A DNA stretch of 64,000 bases from Synechococcus sp. UW140 (GTDB lineage Bacteria; Cyanobacteriota; Cyanobacteriia; PCC-6307; Cyanobiaceae): NCBI RefSeq assembly GCF_900474295.1, contig NZ_UCOB01000006.1, forward strand, positions 39,881 through 103,880. The letters are read 5' to 3'. The notes beneath the pieces were generated by a model. It made no database searches. It was not told where the DNA came from and saw nothing but the letters and a program-made list of their open reading frames with translations. This document shows positions 54,996 through 64,000 of the stretch, piece by piece; position 1 is the stretch's first letter; each line of letters starts with the position of its first letter. The position numbers and the translations under genes are program-made.

Positions 54996-56253
54996 TTCCG
55001 GCACCCTCTGCGGGCGCAGGGTGCTTGTTGCTGCGAGTGGAAGCATCGCCGCGGTTAAAACCCCCCTGTTGGTGAGTGCGCTGGTGAAAGTTGGTGCTGA
55101 GGTGCGGTGTGTGCTTACTCCCAGTGCCGCCCGGTTGGTCAGTGCAGTGGCCCTGTCAAGCCTCAGTCGTCATCGTTGTTATCAAGACGAGGATCAGTGG
55201 AATCCAGACCAGCCCAGGCCCCTGCACGTCAGTTTGGCGGAATGGGCGGAGGTGGTGATCGTTGCTCCGCTCAGTGCCACCACCCTGGCGCGATGGACTC
55301 AGGGCCTTGCTGATGGTCTCTTGGCCAGCCTGCTTTTGGCCTGTGAGCGGCCTGTGGTTGCTGCAGCCGCCATGAACACAGGCATGTGGGATCATCCGGC
55401 GGTGCGACGCAACTGGACTCTCTTGGCGGAGGATCCGCGGGTTCTCAGCCTTGGCCCCGAGGTCGGGCTGCTGGCCTGCGACCGCATGGGGGATGGTCGT
55501 ATGGCGGCCCCGGAGTGCATTCAGCTTGCAGCGACCAGTGCTCTGCAGCGATGTGATCCCCACGGTGGTGTTCCCCGTGACTGGGCCGGACGCACCCTGG
55601 TGGTGTCATCGGGACCGACCGTGGAAGCACTGGATCCTGCCCGGTTGATCACCAACCGCAGCAGTGGACGCATGGGGGTGCTGATCGCCCAAGCTGCGCG
55701 CTTTCGCGGAGCGGCTGTGCAGCTTGTGCACGGTCCGCTGCAGGTGCCTGAAGCCTGGCTGGAAGGGCTCGGCTGTTATCCGGTCAGCTCAGCAGAAGCG
55801 ATGCAAGAGCAGCTTGGTGCTCTCCAGCCAGGCGCTGATGCCGTCGTGATGGCTGCTGCCGTGGCTGATCTGCGTCTGCGAGGCGGGCCTTCCCCTGCCA
55901 AGGCTGCCAAGGCTGCGTTGCAAGCGTCCCTCACCTCCAACCTTGAACCTGTGCCCGATTTGCTGGCGGGGCTGCATGCCAACCGACCAGCAACGCAGCG
56001 GCTGCTTGGGTTCGCAGCCCTTAGCGGTGGGGAGGAGGAGATTATCAGCCGTGCCCATGCGAAGTGCACAACCAAGGGTTGCGATCTGTTGCTGGCGAAT
56101 CCCATCGACATCCCTGGCCAGGGATTCGGAGAGGCTCCGAATGGTGGTTGGTTGATCAGCGCCAATGGCGGCGTGGAGGTGGTGCCTGTGATGGACAAGT
56201 TCTGCTTGGCCCATCGGTTGCTGGATCGTTTGCTCTCCTTGCAGGAAGCCTGA
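54985..56253 (+). CDS. coaBC: Bifunctional phosphopantothenoylcysteine decarboxylase / phosphopantothenate-cysteine ligase
   Basis: A 422-residue two-domain enzyme of coenzyme A synthesis. The N-terminal CoaC flavoprotein domain has VLVAASGSIAAVKTPLLVSA, VAPLSATTLARWTQGLADGL and the AAMNTGMWDHPAV motif. The C-terminal CoaB domain starts about residue 200 with RTLVVSSGPTVEALDPARLI, TNRSSGRMGVLIAQAA and AAAVADLRLR. The overlap with DUF2555 fixes the start at 54985. Convergent with the next gene. Confidence 0.95.
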   Translation: MRTDSGTLCGRRVLVAASGSIAAVKTPLLVSALVKVGAEVRCVLTPSAARLVSAVALSSLSRHRCYQDEDQWNPDQPRPLHVSLAEWAEVVIVAPLSATTLARWTQGLADGLLASLLLACERPVVAAAAMNTGMWDHPAVRRNWTLLAEDPRVLSLGPEVGLLACDRMGDGRMAAPECIQLAATSALQRCDPHGGVPRDWAGRTLVVSSGPTVEALDPARLITNRSSGRMGVLIAQAARFRGAAVQLVHGPLQVPEAWLEGLGCYPVSSAEAMQEQLGALQPGADAVVMAAAVADLRLRGGPSPAKAAKAALQASLTSNLEPVPDLLAGLHANRPATQRLLGFAALSGGEEEIISRAHAKCTTKGCDLLLANPIDIPGQGFGEAPNGGWLISANGGVEVVPVMDKFCLAHRLLDRLLSLQEA

Positions 56254-56263
56254 TCTCGATCCC

Positions 56264-56677
56264 TCAGGCTGCCATCTCGACTTGGGGTTGGTCGAGCATG
56301 GCGATGAAGGTCTTGAGCTGCAGCCTGGGGATGTAGGGCCATCCGCCTGAGCGCTCAATGGATTGAAGCAGGTTGAACAACTGCTGACGATCTTCCGGGA
56401 GGCTGCTGCGGAAAGATCCATCTTGAATGTCGCGATGCAGGGCTTCGATACTGCGCAGCATCGTGAGCAGAGCTTGGGGCCGCCCCTGAAGATGGCCGGC
56501 CAGTGCATTCAGTTCTGCCAGCAGTGCTTCGAGTCGTTCCTGCTCTGCTGAAGGCAGTGTTTCGATCTCAGAACTGAGGACGGACAACGCGACGGGTTGT
56601 TTACAGCTGCGAAAGGGTACCCGGAACAAGCGTTTGCCACCTGTAGGATCCGCCTGATCGGTGGATACCGTCATCAT
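56264..56677 (-). CDS. Hypothetical protein, helical
   Basis: Up to 137 residues. The likely core is VLSSEIETLPSAEQERLEAL, LAELNALAGHLQGRPQALLT, SIEALHRDIQDGSFRSSLPE and RSGGWPYIPRLQLKTFIAML. It is a mostly helical soluble protein; I know no name. Two adjacent ATG codons (56677 and 56674) are possible starts, only 21 nt from the divergent psbO start. The frame is open further upstream through psbO, but that part is a shadow. Confidence 0.6.
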   Translation of the reverse strand: MMTVSTDQADPTGGKRLFRVPFRSCKQPVALSVLSSEIETLPSAEQERLEALLAELNALAGHLQGRPQALLTMLRSIEALHRDIQDGSFRSSLPEDRQQLFNLLQSIERSGGWPYIPRLQLKTFIAMLDQPQVEMAA

Positions 56678-56698
56678 TCGGCCATTCGGCTTCCTTTC

Positions 56699-57520
56699 AT
56701 GAGCATCCGTCCCCTGCTGGCCCTGGTGCTGGCTTTCTGTCTCACCGTGGTGACCGCCTGCAGCGGTGGTGCCCAGGCTGTTGACAGTTCCAACATCACT
56801 TACGACGACATTCGCAACACCGGCAAAGCGAATGATTGCCCAGTTATTTCTGATTCCGCCCGCGGATCGATCAGCCTCACCCCCGGTGGCTCCTATGAGC
56901 TCAAGGGCATCTGCATGCATCCCACAAGGGTTTTCGTGAAAGGTGAGCCCGCGAATAAGCGTCAGGAGGCTCAGTTCGTTGAGGGCAAGATCCTCACGCG
57001 CTTTACCTCCAGTCTTGATGAGGTGTACGGCAACCTCACCGTGAAGAGCGACGGCATCAATTTCAGCGAGCAAGGCGGCATCGACTTTCAGCCGATCACC
57101 GTGCTGGTTCCTGGCGGGGAGGAGTACCCCTTCACCTTCTCCAGTAAGTCGCTTGAAGCCACAGCTGATGGCGCTGCCATCACCACCAGTACTGACTTCG
57201 AAGGCACCTACCGCACCCCCAGCTACCGCACCAGCAACTTCATTGATCCCAAGGGTCGTGCCCTCACCACCGGTGTGGACTATCCCCAGGGTTTGATTGG
57301 TTTGGCTGGTGACTACGAGGAACTGGATAGCGAGAACATCAAGCGCTACATCGATGGCGTTGGTCAAATGACCCTCTCGATCACCAAGGTGGATCCAGAA
57401 ACCGGTGAATTCGCCGGCGTGTTCTCAGCCACCCAGCCTTCCGACTCCGACATGGGAGGACGCGAGATTGTCGACGTGAAAATCAGTGGTGATCTTTACG
57501 GACGTCTGGAAGAGGGCTGA
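56699..57520 (+). CDS. psbO: Photosystem II manganese-stabilising protein PsbO
   Basis: A 273-residue lumenal extrinsic subunit that stabilises the oxygen-evolving cluster. A signal peptide (LLALVLAFCLTVVTACSGGA, with a lipobox-like Cys) leads to ITYDDIRNTGKANDCPVI. The beta-barrel signatures are GGSYELKGICMHPTRVFVK, LTVKSDGINFSEQGGIDFQP and TSNFIDPKGRALTTGVDYPQ. Two Cys (in NDCPV and GICMH) form the usual disulfide. It ends in a strong terminator, consistent with a monocistronic high-level transcript. Confidence 0.97.
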   Translation: MSIRPLLALVLAFCLTVVTACSGGAQAVDSSNITYDDIRNTGKANDCPVISDSARGSISLTPGGSYELKGICMHPTRVFVKGEPANKRQEAQFVEGKILTRFTSSLDEVYGNLTVKSDGINFSEQGGIDFQPITVLVPGGEEYPFTFSSKSLEATADGAAITTSTDFEGTYRTPSYRTSNFIDPKGRALTTGVDYPQGLIGLAGDYEELDSENIKRYIDGVGQMTLSITKVDPETGEFAGVFSATQPSDSDMGGREIVDVKISGDLYGRLEEG

Positions 57521-57547
57521 TCGCAAGCCGCACACCTGCCAGATCGC

Positions 57548-57575
57548 AAGGGGGGCCATTGGCCCCCCTTTTTTT
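57548..57575 (+). terminator. Terminator of psbO
   Basis: AAGGGGGGCC and GGCCCCCCTT form a perfect 10-bp stem with an ATT loop, followed by five more T residues. It is 27 nt after the psbO stop. Confidence 0.92.
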
Positions 57576-57622
57576 GTGTCGTCTGTGAGAATCCCCCCGT
57601 TGTTTCCCTCCCAAGCTCAGCC

Positions 57623-58783
57623 ATGACTGCCAGCTCTGCTCCGAACAGCGTGATCGCTCCATACGGCGGCACCCTGGTGGACCTGATGGTCTCCGATGCG
57701 GAACAGGCAGCAGTGAAGGCTTCAGCCACGAAGACCTTGGAGTGCTCCGATCGCAATGCTTGCGATGTTGAGTTGCTTGTGGTGGGTGGCTTTTCCCCTG
57801 AGCGGGGGTTCATGCATCAGGCCGATTACGACTCCGTTGTGGCGTCTCATCGCACCACGTCGGGATATCTGTTCGGCCTGCCGATCGTGATGGACACCGA
57901 TTGCGACGATGTTGCGGTTGGCGATCGGGTGCTGCTCACCTACAAGGGTCAGGATCTGGCGGTGCTTACTGTTGAAGACAAGTGGGAGCCCGACAAGGTT
58001 GTGGAAGCCAAGGGTTGCTATGGCACTACGTCGATTGAGCACCCCGCTGTTCGCATGATCACGATGGAGCGGAAGCGGTTTTATTTAGGTGGGCTGATCC
58101 AGGGGCTTGCACTGCCCAAGCGAGTCTTCCCCTGTAAGACGCCTGCTGAGGTGCGTGCAGGCTTGCCCAGTGGTGAAGATGTTGTGGCATTCCAGTGCCG
58201 TAACCCCATTCACCGTGCCCACTATGAGCTCTTCACCCGGGCGCTGCATGCCCAAAACGTGAGTGAGAACGCTGTGGTGCTGGTGCATCCCACCTGCGGC
58301 CCCACCCAACAAGACGACATCCCCGGGGTGGTGCGCTTTCAAACCTATGAACGTTTAGCGGCTGAAGTGGACAACGCGAGCATCCGCTGGGCGTACCTCC
58401 CTTATGCGATGCATATGGCTGGCCCTCGTGAGGCTCTGCAGCACATGATCATCCGCCGCAACTACGGGTGCACCCACTTCATCATCGGCCGCGATATGGC
58501 TGGCTGTAAGTCGTCGCTGAACGGCGATGACTTTTACGGCCCTTATGACGCTCAGAACTTTGCCAAGGAGTGTGCTGTTGAACTGTCGATGGAGACAGTT
58601 CCTTCCCTCAATCTTGTGTTCACGGAGGAAGAGGGCTATGTGACGGCTGAGCATGCAGAGACCCGTGGTCTCCATGTCAAAAAGCTGAGCGGCACCCAAT
58701 TCCGCAAGATGCTGCGCAGCGGTGAGGAGATCCCGGAGTGGTTCGCATTCAAGAGCGTTGTTGATGTGCTCCGCTCCGCCTGA
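57623..58783 (+). CDS. sat: Sulfate adenylyltransferase (ATP sulfurylase)
   Basis: A 386-residue enzyme making APS from sulfate and ATP, the first step of sulfate assimilation. The active-site motif is VAFQCRNPIHRAHYELFTRA near residue 190; VHPTCGPTQQDDIPGVVRFQ and KKLSGTQFRKMLRSGEEIPE are standard. The GRDHAG motif reads IIGRDMAGCKSS, with Met instead of His. Length is that of monofunctional bacterial ATP sulfurylases. The ATG at 57623 follows the psbO terminator. Confidence 0.95.
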   Translation: MTASSAPNSVIAPYGGTLVDLMVSDAEQAAVKASATKTLECSDRNACDVELLVVGGFSPERGFMHQADYDSVVASHRTTSGYLFGLPIVMDTDCDDVAVGDRVLLTYKGQDLAVLTVEDKWEPDKVVEAKGCYGTTSIEHPAVRMITMERKRFYLGGLIQGLALPKRVFPCKTPAEVRAGLPSGEDVVAFQCRNPIHRAHYELFTRALHAQNVSENAVVLVHPTCGPTQQDDIPGVVRFQTYERLAAEVDNASIRWAYLPYAMHMAGPREALQHMIIRRNYGCTHFIIGRDMAGCKSSLNGDDFYGPYDAQNFAKECAVELSMETVPSLNLVFTEEEGYVTAEHAETRGLHVKKLSGTQFRKMLRSGEEIPEWFAFKSVVDVLRSA

Positions 58784-58830
58784 TCCCTGAGCATCTCCAT
58801 TAACATTCCTTCATCAGAGGCAAGAGAACC

Positions 58831-60678
58831 TTGAACAAGCGTTGGCGCAACGTTGGGCTTTACGTCCTGCTTGTGGTCGTGGTCATTGCGGTGGGAACAG
58901 CCTTCCTTGACCGTCCAGACCCTGCGACCGCAGCCCGTACCCTCCGTTACAGCGATTTCGTGGAGGCGGTTCAGGAGGATCAGGTCAGTCGGGTGACCAT
59001 CTCTCCAGACCGCGGCTCAGCGTTGATCGTGGAGAACGATGGCCGACGCGCCGAGGTGAATCTCGCTCCGGACAAGGATCTGCTCAAGTTGTTGACCGAT
59101 CACAACGTTGATATCGCGGTGCAACCCACCCGACAACAGGGTGCATGGCAGCAGGCTGCTGGCAGTTTGGTGTTCCCCTTGCTGCTGCTTGGTGGATTGT
59201 TCTTCCTCTTCCGCCGTGCCCAGGGCGGAGGCGGTGGCAATCCAGCCATGAACTTCGGCAAGAGCAAGGCTCGTGTCCAAATGGAGCCTTCCACTCAGGT
59301 CACGTTTGGAGATGTGGCTGGCATCGAAGGAGCCAAGCTTGAGCTCACTGAGGTCGTCGACTTCCTCAAGAACCCCGACCGCTTCACCGCTGTTGGCGCA
59401 AAGATCCCTAAAGGCTGCCTTCTGGTCGGTCCTCCCGGTACCGGTAAAACCCTGCTCGCCAAGGCTGTGGCGGGTGAAGCGGGTGTGCCGTTCTTTTCGA
59501 TCTCCGGCTCGGAGTTTGTGGAGATGTTCGTCGGTGTTGGCGCCAGTCGTGTTCGTGACCTCTTTGAGCAGGCCAAGAAAAATGCACCTTGCATCGTCTT
59601 TATTGACGAGATCGATGCCGTTGGACGCCAGCGTGGGGCAGGTTTAGGCGGTGGCAACGACGAGCGTGAGCAGACCCTGAACCAATTGCTCACAGAGATG
59701 GATGGGTTCGAGGGCAACACCGGCATCATCATCATCGCCGCCACCAATCGTCCTGATGTTCTGGATGCTGCTTTGATGCGTCCTGGTCGCTTTGACCGAC
59801 AGGTCACCGTCGATCGTCCTGATTACAACGGTCGGCTCCAGATTCTCGGCGTTCATGCCCGCAGCAAGACGCTCTCCAAGGACGTCGACCTCGACAAGGT
59901 GGCCAGGCGAACGCCTGGATATACCGGAGCTGATTTAGCGAACCTTCTCAACGAAGCGGCGATCCTGGCCGCACGTCGTGGCCTCACGGAGGTGAGCAAT
60001 GACGAGATCAGTGATGCGATTGAGCGCATCATGGTGGGACCCGAAAAGAAAGATCGGGTGATGACGGAACGGCGTAAGCGTCTCGTTGCTTATCACGAGG
60101 CAGGCCACGCTCTGGTGGGAGCTGTGATGCCCGATTACGACGCAGTCCAAAAGATCTCGATCATTCCTCGTGGCAATGCCGGCGGTCTCACCTTCTTTAC
60201 GCCCAGTGAAGAGCGGATGGAGTCGGGGTTGTATTCCCGCACCTATCTCCAGAGCCAAATGGCAGTGGCCCTTGGCGGTCGTGTCGCTGAAGAAATTATC
60301 TATGGCGAAGACGAGGTCACAACCGGAGCGTCCAATGACCTCCAGCAGGTTGCTCAGGTTGCCCGTCAGATGGTGACTCGCTTTGGCATGAGCGACAAAT
60401 TAGGACCCGTCGCGCTTGGTCGTGCTCAGGGCGGGATGTTCCTGGGCCGCGACATCGCAGCCGAAAGAGATTTCTCGGAAGACACCGCGGCCACGATTGA
60501 TGCTGAGGTCTCTGAGCTTGTTGATGCCGCTTACAAGCGCGCAACCAAGGTGCTTCTCGACAATCGCTCGGTGTTGGATGAACTGACCGAGATGCTTGTT
60601 GAACAGGAGACCGTGGATTCCGAGGAGCTGCAAGAGTTGTTGATTCGCCGCGACGTTCGCGTTGCCGAATACATCTGA
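58831..60678 (+). CDS. ftsH: ATP-dependent zinc metalloprotease FtsH
   Basis: A 615-residue membrane AAA protease. Two N-terminal membrane helices (about residues 7-25 and 110-128) flank a lumenal domain. The AAA module has Walker [21 protein letters not shown] near residue 200, Walker [17 protein letters not shown] and an SRH segment [20 protein letters not shown]. The zinc site is [18 protein letters not shown] near residue 421. It is of the cyanobacterial thylakoid type that degrades damaged D1 in photosystem II repair. The start is TTG at 58831. It overlaps the aldolase gene by 17 nt. Confidence 0.96.
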   Translation: MNKRWRNVGLYVLLVVVVIAVGTAFLDRPDPATAARTLRYSDFVEAVQEDQVSRVTISPDRGSALIVENDGRRAEVNLAPDKDLLKLLTDHNVDIAVQPTRQQGAWQQAAGSLVFPLLLLGGLFFLFRRAQGGGGGNPAMNFGKSKARVQMEPSTQVTFGDVAGIEGAKLELTEVVDFLKNPDRFTAVGAKIPKGCLLVGPPGTGKTLLAKAVAGEAGVPFFSISGSEFVEMFVGVGASRVRDLFEQAKKNAPCIVFIDEIDAVGRQRGAGLGGGNDEREQTLNQLLTEMDGFEGNTGIIIIAATNRPDVLDAALMRPGRFDRQVTVDRPDYNGRLQILGVHARSKTLSKDVDLDKVARRTPGYTGADLANLLNEAAILAARRGLTEVSNDEISDAIERIMVGPEKKDRVMTERRKRLVAYHEAGHALVGAVMPDYDAVQKISIIPRGNAGGLTFFTPSEERMESGLYSRTYLQSQMAVALGGRVAEEIIYGEDEVTTGASNDLQQVAQVARQMVTRFGMSDKLGPVALGRAQGGMFLGRDIAAERDFSEDTAATIDAEVSELVDAAYKRATKVLLDNRSVLDELTEMLVEQETVDSEELQELLIRRDVRVAEYI

Positions 60679-61339
60679 TCGATCGCGTCCTGATCGGATC
60701 AACTGGACTGATCGTCAGCACCAGTTGATCCGATCTCTGCGAGAGCAGCCCTTTCTGGTGGTGCTTCGCCCCTCTCCTCTCGATTGGTCAGTGGAGACGT
60801 TTGATCAGGCACCTCTGCTCTGTGTGATCAACCAACTAGTCGATGCTGGAGTTCACCACATCGAAATCGCCTGGACTCCTCATCGCCGCTGGGGTGAGCT
60901 GATCTGCTGGCTGCGAGACCGCTATCCAGCCCTGCGGCTAGGAGCTGCATCGGTGACGCGACGGGAAGCGTTGGAGATGGTGATCGACCTCGGCATGGCT
61001 TATGCCATGTCTCCTTGTTTTGATCTATCTCTACTCCGGTTGGCCCGTCGCCATGGTCAGCTTCTGGTTCCCGGGGTGTTTTCGCCTTCGGAGGTGCAGC
61101 AGGCCGTCGCTTTCGGATGCGAGCTCGTGAAGCTTTTCCCGGCTGCCACAGTTGGGATCAACTATCTCCGACAGTTATCGGCGCCGCTTTCGCCGTTGCC
61201 TTGCATGATCGCGGCGGGCGGTCTGACTGCAGCAGATCTGGATCCTTGGCTTGCGGCGGGTTATCACGCCTTGGCCCTTGGTCGCGGTTTGATCGACGGC
61301 GAAAAGCTCGATCAAAGCCTCCTTTCATGGTTGGGATGA
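60662..61339 (+). CDS. KDPG/KHG-type aldolase
   Basis: A 225-residue class I aldolase of the Eda family (4-hydroxy-2-oxoglutarate / 2-keto-3-deoxy-6-phosphogluconate aldolase). [20 protein letters not shown] carries the Glu, [20 protein letters not shown] follows, and the Schiff-base lysine is in [17 protein letters not shown]. The end [20 protein letters not shown] closes the barrel. The TTG at 60662 overlaps ftsH by 17 nt; a later start may be real. In picocyanobacteria it may work in the Entner-Doudoroff route. Confidence 0.88.
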   Translation: MPNTSDRSRPDRINWTDRQHQLIRSLREQPFLVVLRPSPLDWSVETFDQAPLLCVINQLVDAGVHHIEIAWTPHRRWGELICWLRDRYPALRLGAASVTRREALEMVIDLGMAYAMSPCFDLSLLRLARRHGQLLVPGVFSPSEVQQAVAFGCELVKLFPAATVGINYLRQLSAPLSPLPCMIAAGGLTAADLDPWLAAGYHALALGRGLIDGEKLDQSLLSWLG

Positions 61340-61378
61340 GAATCAAGTGCTACAGATGAGATAGATGTTCTTTGTTCA

Positions 61379-62080
61379 ATGTCTCAGCTTTCGATCAAGC
61401 TGTCCGATAAGGCTGATGCCTTGATCGCTCAGCTTCAGAAGGAGATCTTCAACCGTCGCCGCAAAAAAGTCACCGCGGCGGGTGTGGTGGAGAGCCTCGT
61501 TGAAAGTGGTGCCCGCTCCCAGTCCGACAAGCGTTTCGCCACGTCCTGGACCAATCTGATCAAGGACATTGAAAAAGCGGCGAAGCTCGCCAATGCCCAT
61601 GGCAGCAAGCCATCGTCGTTGAGTGATGCTGAATGGGCGATGGTTCTGAACCATCGACAGCGCTCCGCTAGCGATGGTTCAGCGTCCAAGTCGGCACCTC
61701 GCAAACGCACGAAAGCCGCTGCGAAGACCAAGGCCTCAACAGCAACAGCTGCTAAAGCGGTCGCCAAGGTTGCCAAAACCGCTAAGCCTGCGACCAAGGC
61801 CAGTGCCAAGACCTCGAAGTCGGCCAAGCCTGTGACGAAGGCGAGTGCCAAGACCAGCACGAAGACCAGTTCGAAGGCCAGCGCCAAGACCGTGCGTAAA
61901 TCGGCCTCGACGACCACCACATCCGCGACCCGTAAGCCAAGGCCAGCCAAGCGGGCCCGCAAGGCGACCATTGGCACTGGCACCACGTCGGTCGCCAAGC
62001 GCATGGCCAAGGCCGCCGGTCGCCTCAGCAGTAGCAGTGCTCTTGCGACCAGTGGGATCAGTTCGCCAGCGCGAAGCTGA
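61379..62080 (+). CDS. Protein with RHH-like head and histone-H1-like Lys/Ala tail
   Basis: A 233-residue protein. Residues 1-95 form a folded head (LSIKLSDKADALIAQLQKEI, NRRRKKVTAAGVVESLVESG, SLSDAEWAMVLNHRQR), whose start resembles a ribbon-helix-helix. From about residue 105 it becomes a repetitive Ala/Lys/Thr/Ser tail (AAKTKASTATAAKAVAKVAK, KTAKPATKASAKTSKSAK), ending with Arg-rich PRPAKRARKATIG. Such tails bind DNA non-specifically in bacterial H1-like proteins. It stands alone 39 nt after the aldolase and convergent with aroC. A nucleoid-associated role is inferred. Confidence 0.8.
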   Translation: MSQLSIKLSDKADALIAQLQKEIFNRRRKKVTAAGVVESLVESGARSQSDKRFATSWTNLIKDIEKAAKLANAHGSKPSSLSDAEWAMVLNHRQRSASDGSASKSAPRKRTKAAAKTKASTATAAKAVAKVAKTAKPATKASAKTSKSAKPVTKASAKTSTKTSSKASAKTVRKSASTTTTSATRKPRPAKRARKATIGTGTTSVAKRMAKAAGRLSSSSALATSGISSPARS

Positions 62081-62119
62081 TTCGATTGGCGCTGGATTCG
62101 TAGTGCAGCCTGAGGCGAC

Positions 62120-63208
62120 TCACCACAGACTGCACTGCCCCTGCTGACGCAGCAGATGGTCGGCCAGAACCAAATTGACCATCGCTTCCACCATCGGCAC
62201 AGCCCTTGGCAGCACGCAAGGGTCATGCCGACCCTTGGCAGCAAGGGTGGTTGCTTCTCCAGCCGAATTGATGGTCGTCTGTTCCTTGCGGATCGTTGCC
62301 GTTGGTTTGAAAGCCACGCGGATCAGGATTGGTTCGCCGTTGCTAATGCCTCCCTGGATGCCTCCAGAGTTGTTGGTGGCCGTTCGTAGGCGGCCGTCTT
62401 CGCTCGGCAGGAAGGCATCGTTGTGTTCACTACCCCTGAGCAGGGTGCCAGCAAATCCGGATCCGATTTCGAATCCCTTTGTGGCCGGCAGAGACATCAC
62501 CGCTTTGGCAAGGTCAGCTTCCAGTTTGTCGAACACCGGCATGCCGAGACCCACGGGGGGATTGCGCACCACACATTCGATCACCCCTCCGCAGGAATCC
62601 CCTTCGCGGCCGATCGCTTCGATCCGTTGGATCATGCGTTCAGCCATCGCTTGATCCGGGCAGCGGACGATATTGGCTTCAACCGCGTCGGGTTCCACAC
62701 TGGCTGGGTCAATGCTGGCTTCCAGGTCATGGATGCGTTTGACCCAAGCGATCACCTCGGTGCCCCCGGCCTTGTGCAGAAGCTGGCGGGCGATGGCACC
62801 AGCGGCAACCCTGCCGATCGTTTCTCTGGCGGATGCACGGCCTCCTCCACTCCTGGCTTGGATGCCATATTTCACTTGATACGTGGCATCGGCGTGTGAG
62901 GGGCGGAAGGCTATTTCCATCTCCCTGTAATCCTGAGGACGCTGGTCTTTGTTGCGCACCACCATGGCAATCGGCGTTCCCAGGGTCTCGCCGTCGACCA
63001 GACCACTGAGGATTTCCACCTGATCAGCTTCCTTGCGTGGGGTGGTGATCTTGCTTTGGCCAGGCTTGCGCCGTTCGAGATCTGCCTGGATCGCTTCTAG
63101 ATCAAGCCTGAGGCGGGGTGGGCATCCGTCGACGATCACGCCGACACCACCCCCATGAGATTCCCCAAATGTGCTGATCCGGAACAGTGTGCCGATGCTG
63201 CTTCCCAT
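62120..63208 (-). CDS. aroC: Chorismate synthase
   Basis: A 362-residue FMN-dependent enzyme that forms chorismate from EPSP, the last shikimate step. Signatures are [20 protein letters not shown] at the start, [40 protein letters not shown] and [19 protein letters not shown]. The ATG at 63208 is preferred over one at 63220. Length is typical. Confidence 0.96.
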   Translation of the reverse strand: MGSSIGTLFRISTFGESHGGGVGVIVDGCPPRLRLDLEAIQADLERRKPGQSKITTPRKEADQVEILSGLVDGETLGTPIAMVVRNKDQRPQDYREMEIAFRPSHADATYQVKYGIQARSGGGRASARETIGRVAAGAIARQLLHKAGGTEVIAWVKRIHDLEASIDPASVEPDAVEANIVRCPDQAMAERMIQRIEAIGREGDSCGGVIECVVRNPPVGLGMPVFDKLEADLAKAVMSLPATKGFEIGSGFAGTLLRGSEHNDAFLPSEDGRLRTATNNSGGIQGGISNGEPILIRVAFKPTATIRKEQTTINSAGEATTLAAKGRHDPCVLPRAVPMVEAMVNLVLADHLLRQQGQCSLW

Positions 63209-63276
63209 GCCTCTCTCCACCTGGATAGAGCTGGATAGAGCGTAATGAGTCGTCTGTCAGGTCTGAGCTGTTGAGG

Positions 63277-63777
63277 TCAGACCAGATCCGTGAGCGCGCC
63301 TTCTGGCCACTCTGATTGCGGAAGTTCGTGCAGCATCGTGAAGTCCTCGAAGGCGAAGCCAGGTCCGACGCAGCAACTCACCAGGGAGTAGGGGCCCTCA
63401 GGCCTGGCGGCCTGCCAGTGGTTTGCTGGGATCACCTGAACTGGCTGCTGCAGTGACAAAATCTGTCGGGCTGCTTCTCCTCCTGTCTCCGGCAGGTCCC
63501 AGAGGCTGAGCGGTGCCCCTTGAAGGTGGATCCAGACTTCATCGGCGTGGCGCACCTGATGCCAACGGCTGGTGGAGCCAGCTTTCAGCAGAAACAGGAT
63601 GGTGGTGAAGCCTGCGCGTGTCGCGCCATCGGAGCGGGTGACGGTTTGGGAGCTGCGATGGATCTCTCTGTACCAACCCCCTTCGGGGTGGGGCTGCATC
63701 TTCCACTCCTCGATCAAGCCTTCGACCACTGCATTCGCACTGTGTTCGCCCGTGGGGCCGGCTTGGTGGTCTGTCAT
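63277..63777 (-). CDS. DUF985 cupin protein
   Basis: A 166-residue cupin-fold protein. It begins with a family lead (LIEEWKMQPHPEGGWYREIH), followed by TTILFLLKAGSTSRWHQVRH with metal-like His, EVWIHLQGAPLSLWDLPETG, and the end SCCVGPGFAFEDFTMLHELP. The DUF985 family has no settled function. The ATG at 63777 is chosen because the frame-open part to 63921 is unlike the family. It lies 68 nt upstream of aroC on the same strand. Confidence 0.87.
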   Translation of the reverse strand: MTDHQAGPTGEHSANAVVEGLIEEWKMQPHPEGGWYREIHRSSQTVTRSDGATRAGFTTILFLLKAGSTSRWHQVRHADEVWIHLQGAPLSLWDLPETGGEAARQILSLQQPVQVIPANHWQAARPEGPYSLVSCCVGPGFAFEDFTMLHELPQSEWPEGALTDLV

Positions 63778-63947
63778 TGTTTCCCCGCTTTCACTACTTG
63801 TAGCCCGTCTGCCCAGCGCGTGAAGGCGTTTCGCTTGCTGGCAGCAGTGCTTCTGCTGGATCATCAACGCCTTCTGAAGCTGTGGCGTTGATGCCCTAGA
63901 TGCCAACCACTGCATCGGCATCGCTCACAGTGCTGGGCTCAGAGGCA

Positions 63948-63979
63948 ACAAAAAGCCCCCACCTAGCGGCGGGGGCTTT
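63948..63979 (-). terminator. Terminator for a minus-strand gene beyond the right edge
   Basis: On the minus strand AAAGCCCCCGCC and GGTGGGGGCTTT pair around a short CTA-containing loop, with further T residues (TTTTTG) after it. The gene it would serve lies outside the window; a possible stop codon TGA is at 63985-63987. Confidence 0.75.
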
Positions 63980-64000
63980 GCGATTCAGCGCAAGCTGAAT

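Noticed and set aside
56678..57367. 5' extension of the minus frame at 56264 through psbO
   Set aside because: It is antisense to psbO; only the part downstream of the Met codons near 56677 is plausible coding.
1..64000. CRISPR arrays, transposases, integrases or phage genes
   Set aside because: No regularly spaced repeats and no recognisable mobile-element protein were found on either strand.

Overview
The window looks like chromosome from a marine picocyanobacterium, most likely a Synechococcus of the marine cluster. Supporting genes are those for photosystem II (psbI, psbN, psbH, psbO), the nitrogen regulator ntcA with a textbook NtcA promoter, a CrtR-type carotene hydroxylase, an IctB-like membrane protein, Ycf66, Ycf20/DUF565, an LptD-like DUF3769 protein, and several short conserved cyanobacterial families (DUF3181, DUF3146, DUF3084, DUF3177, DUF2555). 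No plasmid, phage module, insertion sequence or CRISPR array was seen. All assignments come from reading translations and nucleotide motifs; no database search was possible.

Bases 1-39.3 kb are dense, ordinary core genome with many 1-14 nt gene overlaps. In order: a cut-off unknown gene, DUF3181 and a small membrane protein; tRNA-Arg(ACG) with its terminator; glyA, a WecA/TagO-like transferase, cinA, leuC, leuD and a secreted pentapeptide-repeat protein; the LptD-like protein; psbI, which lies divergent to a large GH38 alpha-mannosidase; psbN/psbH, tatA, pth and DUF3146; a RuvC-fold protein, DUF3084, ntcA and rph; a CobO-like protein with a broken P-loop, dcd, thyX and a TxlA-type thioredoxin; a lytic transglycosylase; glmM, a BadF-type kinase, ictB, trmB and a FIST protein; DUF3177, ileS, ycf66, tRNA-Leu(UAG), crtR, gatC, a creatininase-family protein, a VUT/YhhQ transporter and a VanW protein.

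From 39.3 to 42.4 kb the order is disturbed. A lone Nif11-type precursor peptide (RiPP-like leader with a GG site) is followed by a decayed copy of the 5' end of a 3-methyladenine glycosylase gene (mpg), a gene-poor stretch, an outer-membrane beta-barrel protein, and then the intact mpg joined to pyrB. The two mpg 5' ends are direct repeats bracketing the barrel gene, which points to insertion or duplication at mpg. NDH-2 and DUF565 follow.

From 45.4 to 54.2 kb is an accessory stretch of short orphan reading frames with long spacers. Recognisable items are a 54-residue stand-alone PCP-reductase domain, a lipoprotein with an L,D-transpeptidase-like end, a second lipoprotein, a DUF3303 protein, and a LuxR-type regulator whose receiver lacks the phospho-acceptor Asp. 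Most of the unknown biology in the window is here.

From 54.6 kb to the end core genome resumes: tRNA-Ala(CGC), DUF2555, coaBC, psbO with a strong terminator, sat, ftsH, a KDPG-type aldolase, a protein with a histone-H1-like Lys/Ala tail, aroC and a DUF985 cupin. I did not find a clearly new multi-gene system. The best leads are the mpg-flanked insertion with its neighbouring Nif11 precursor, the degenerate CobO, the pseudo-receiver LuxR protein and the H1-tailed protein.
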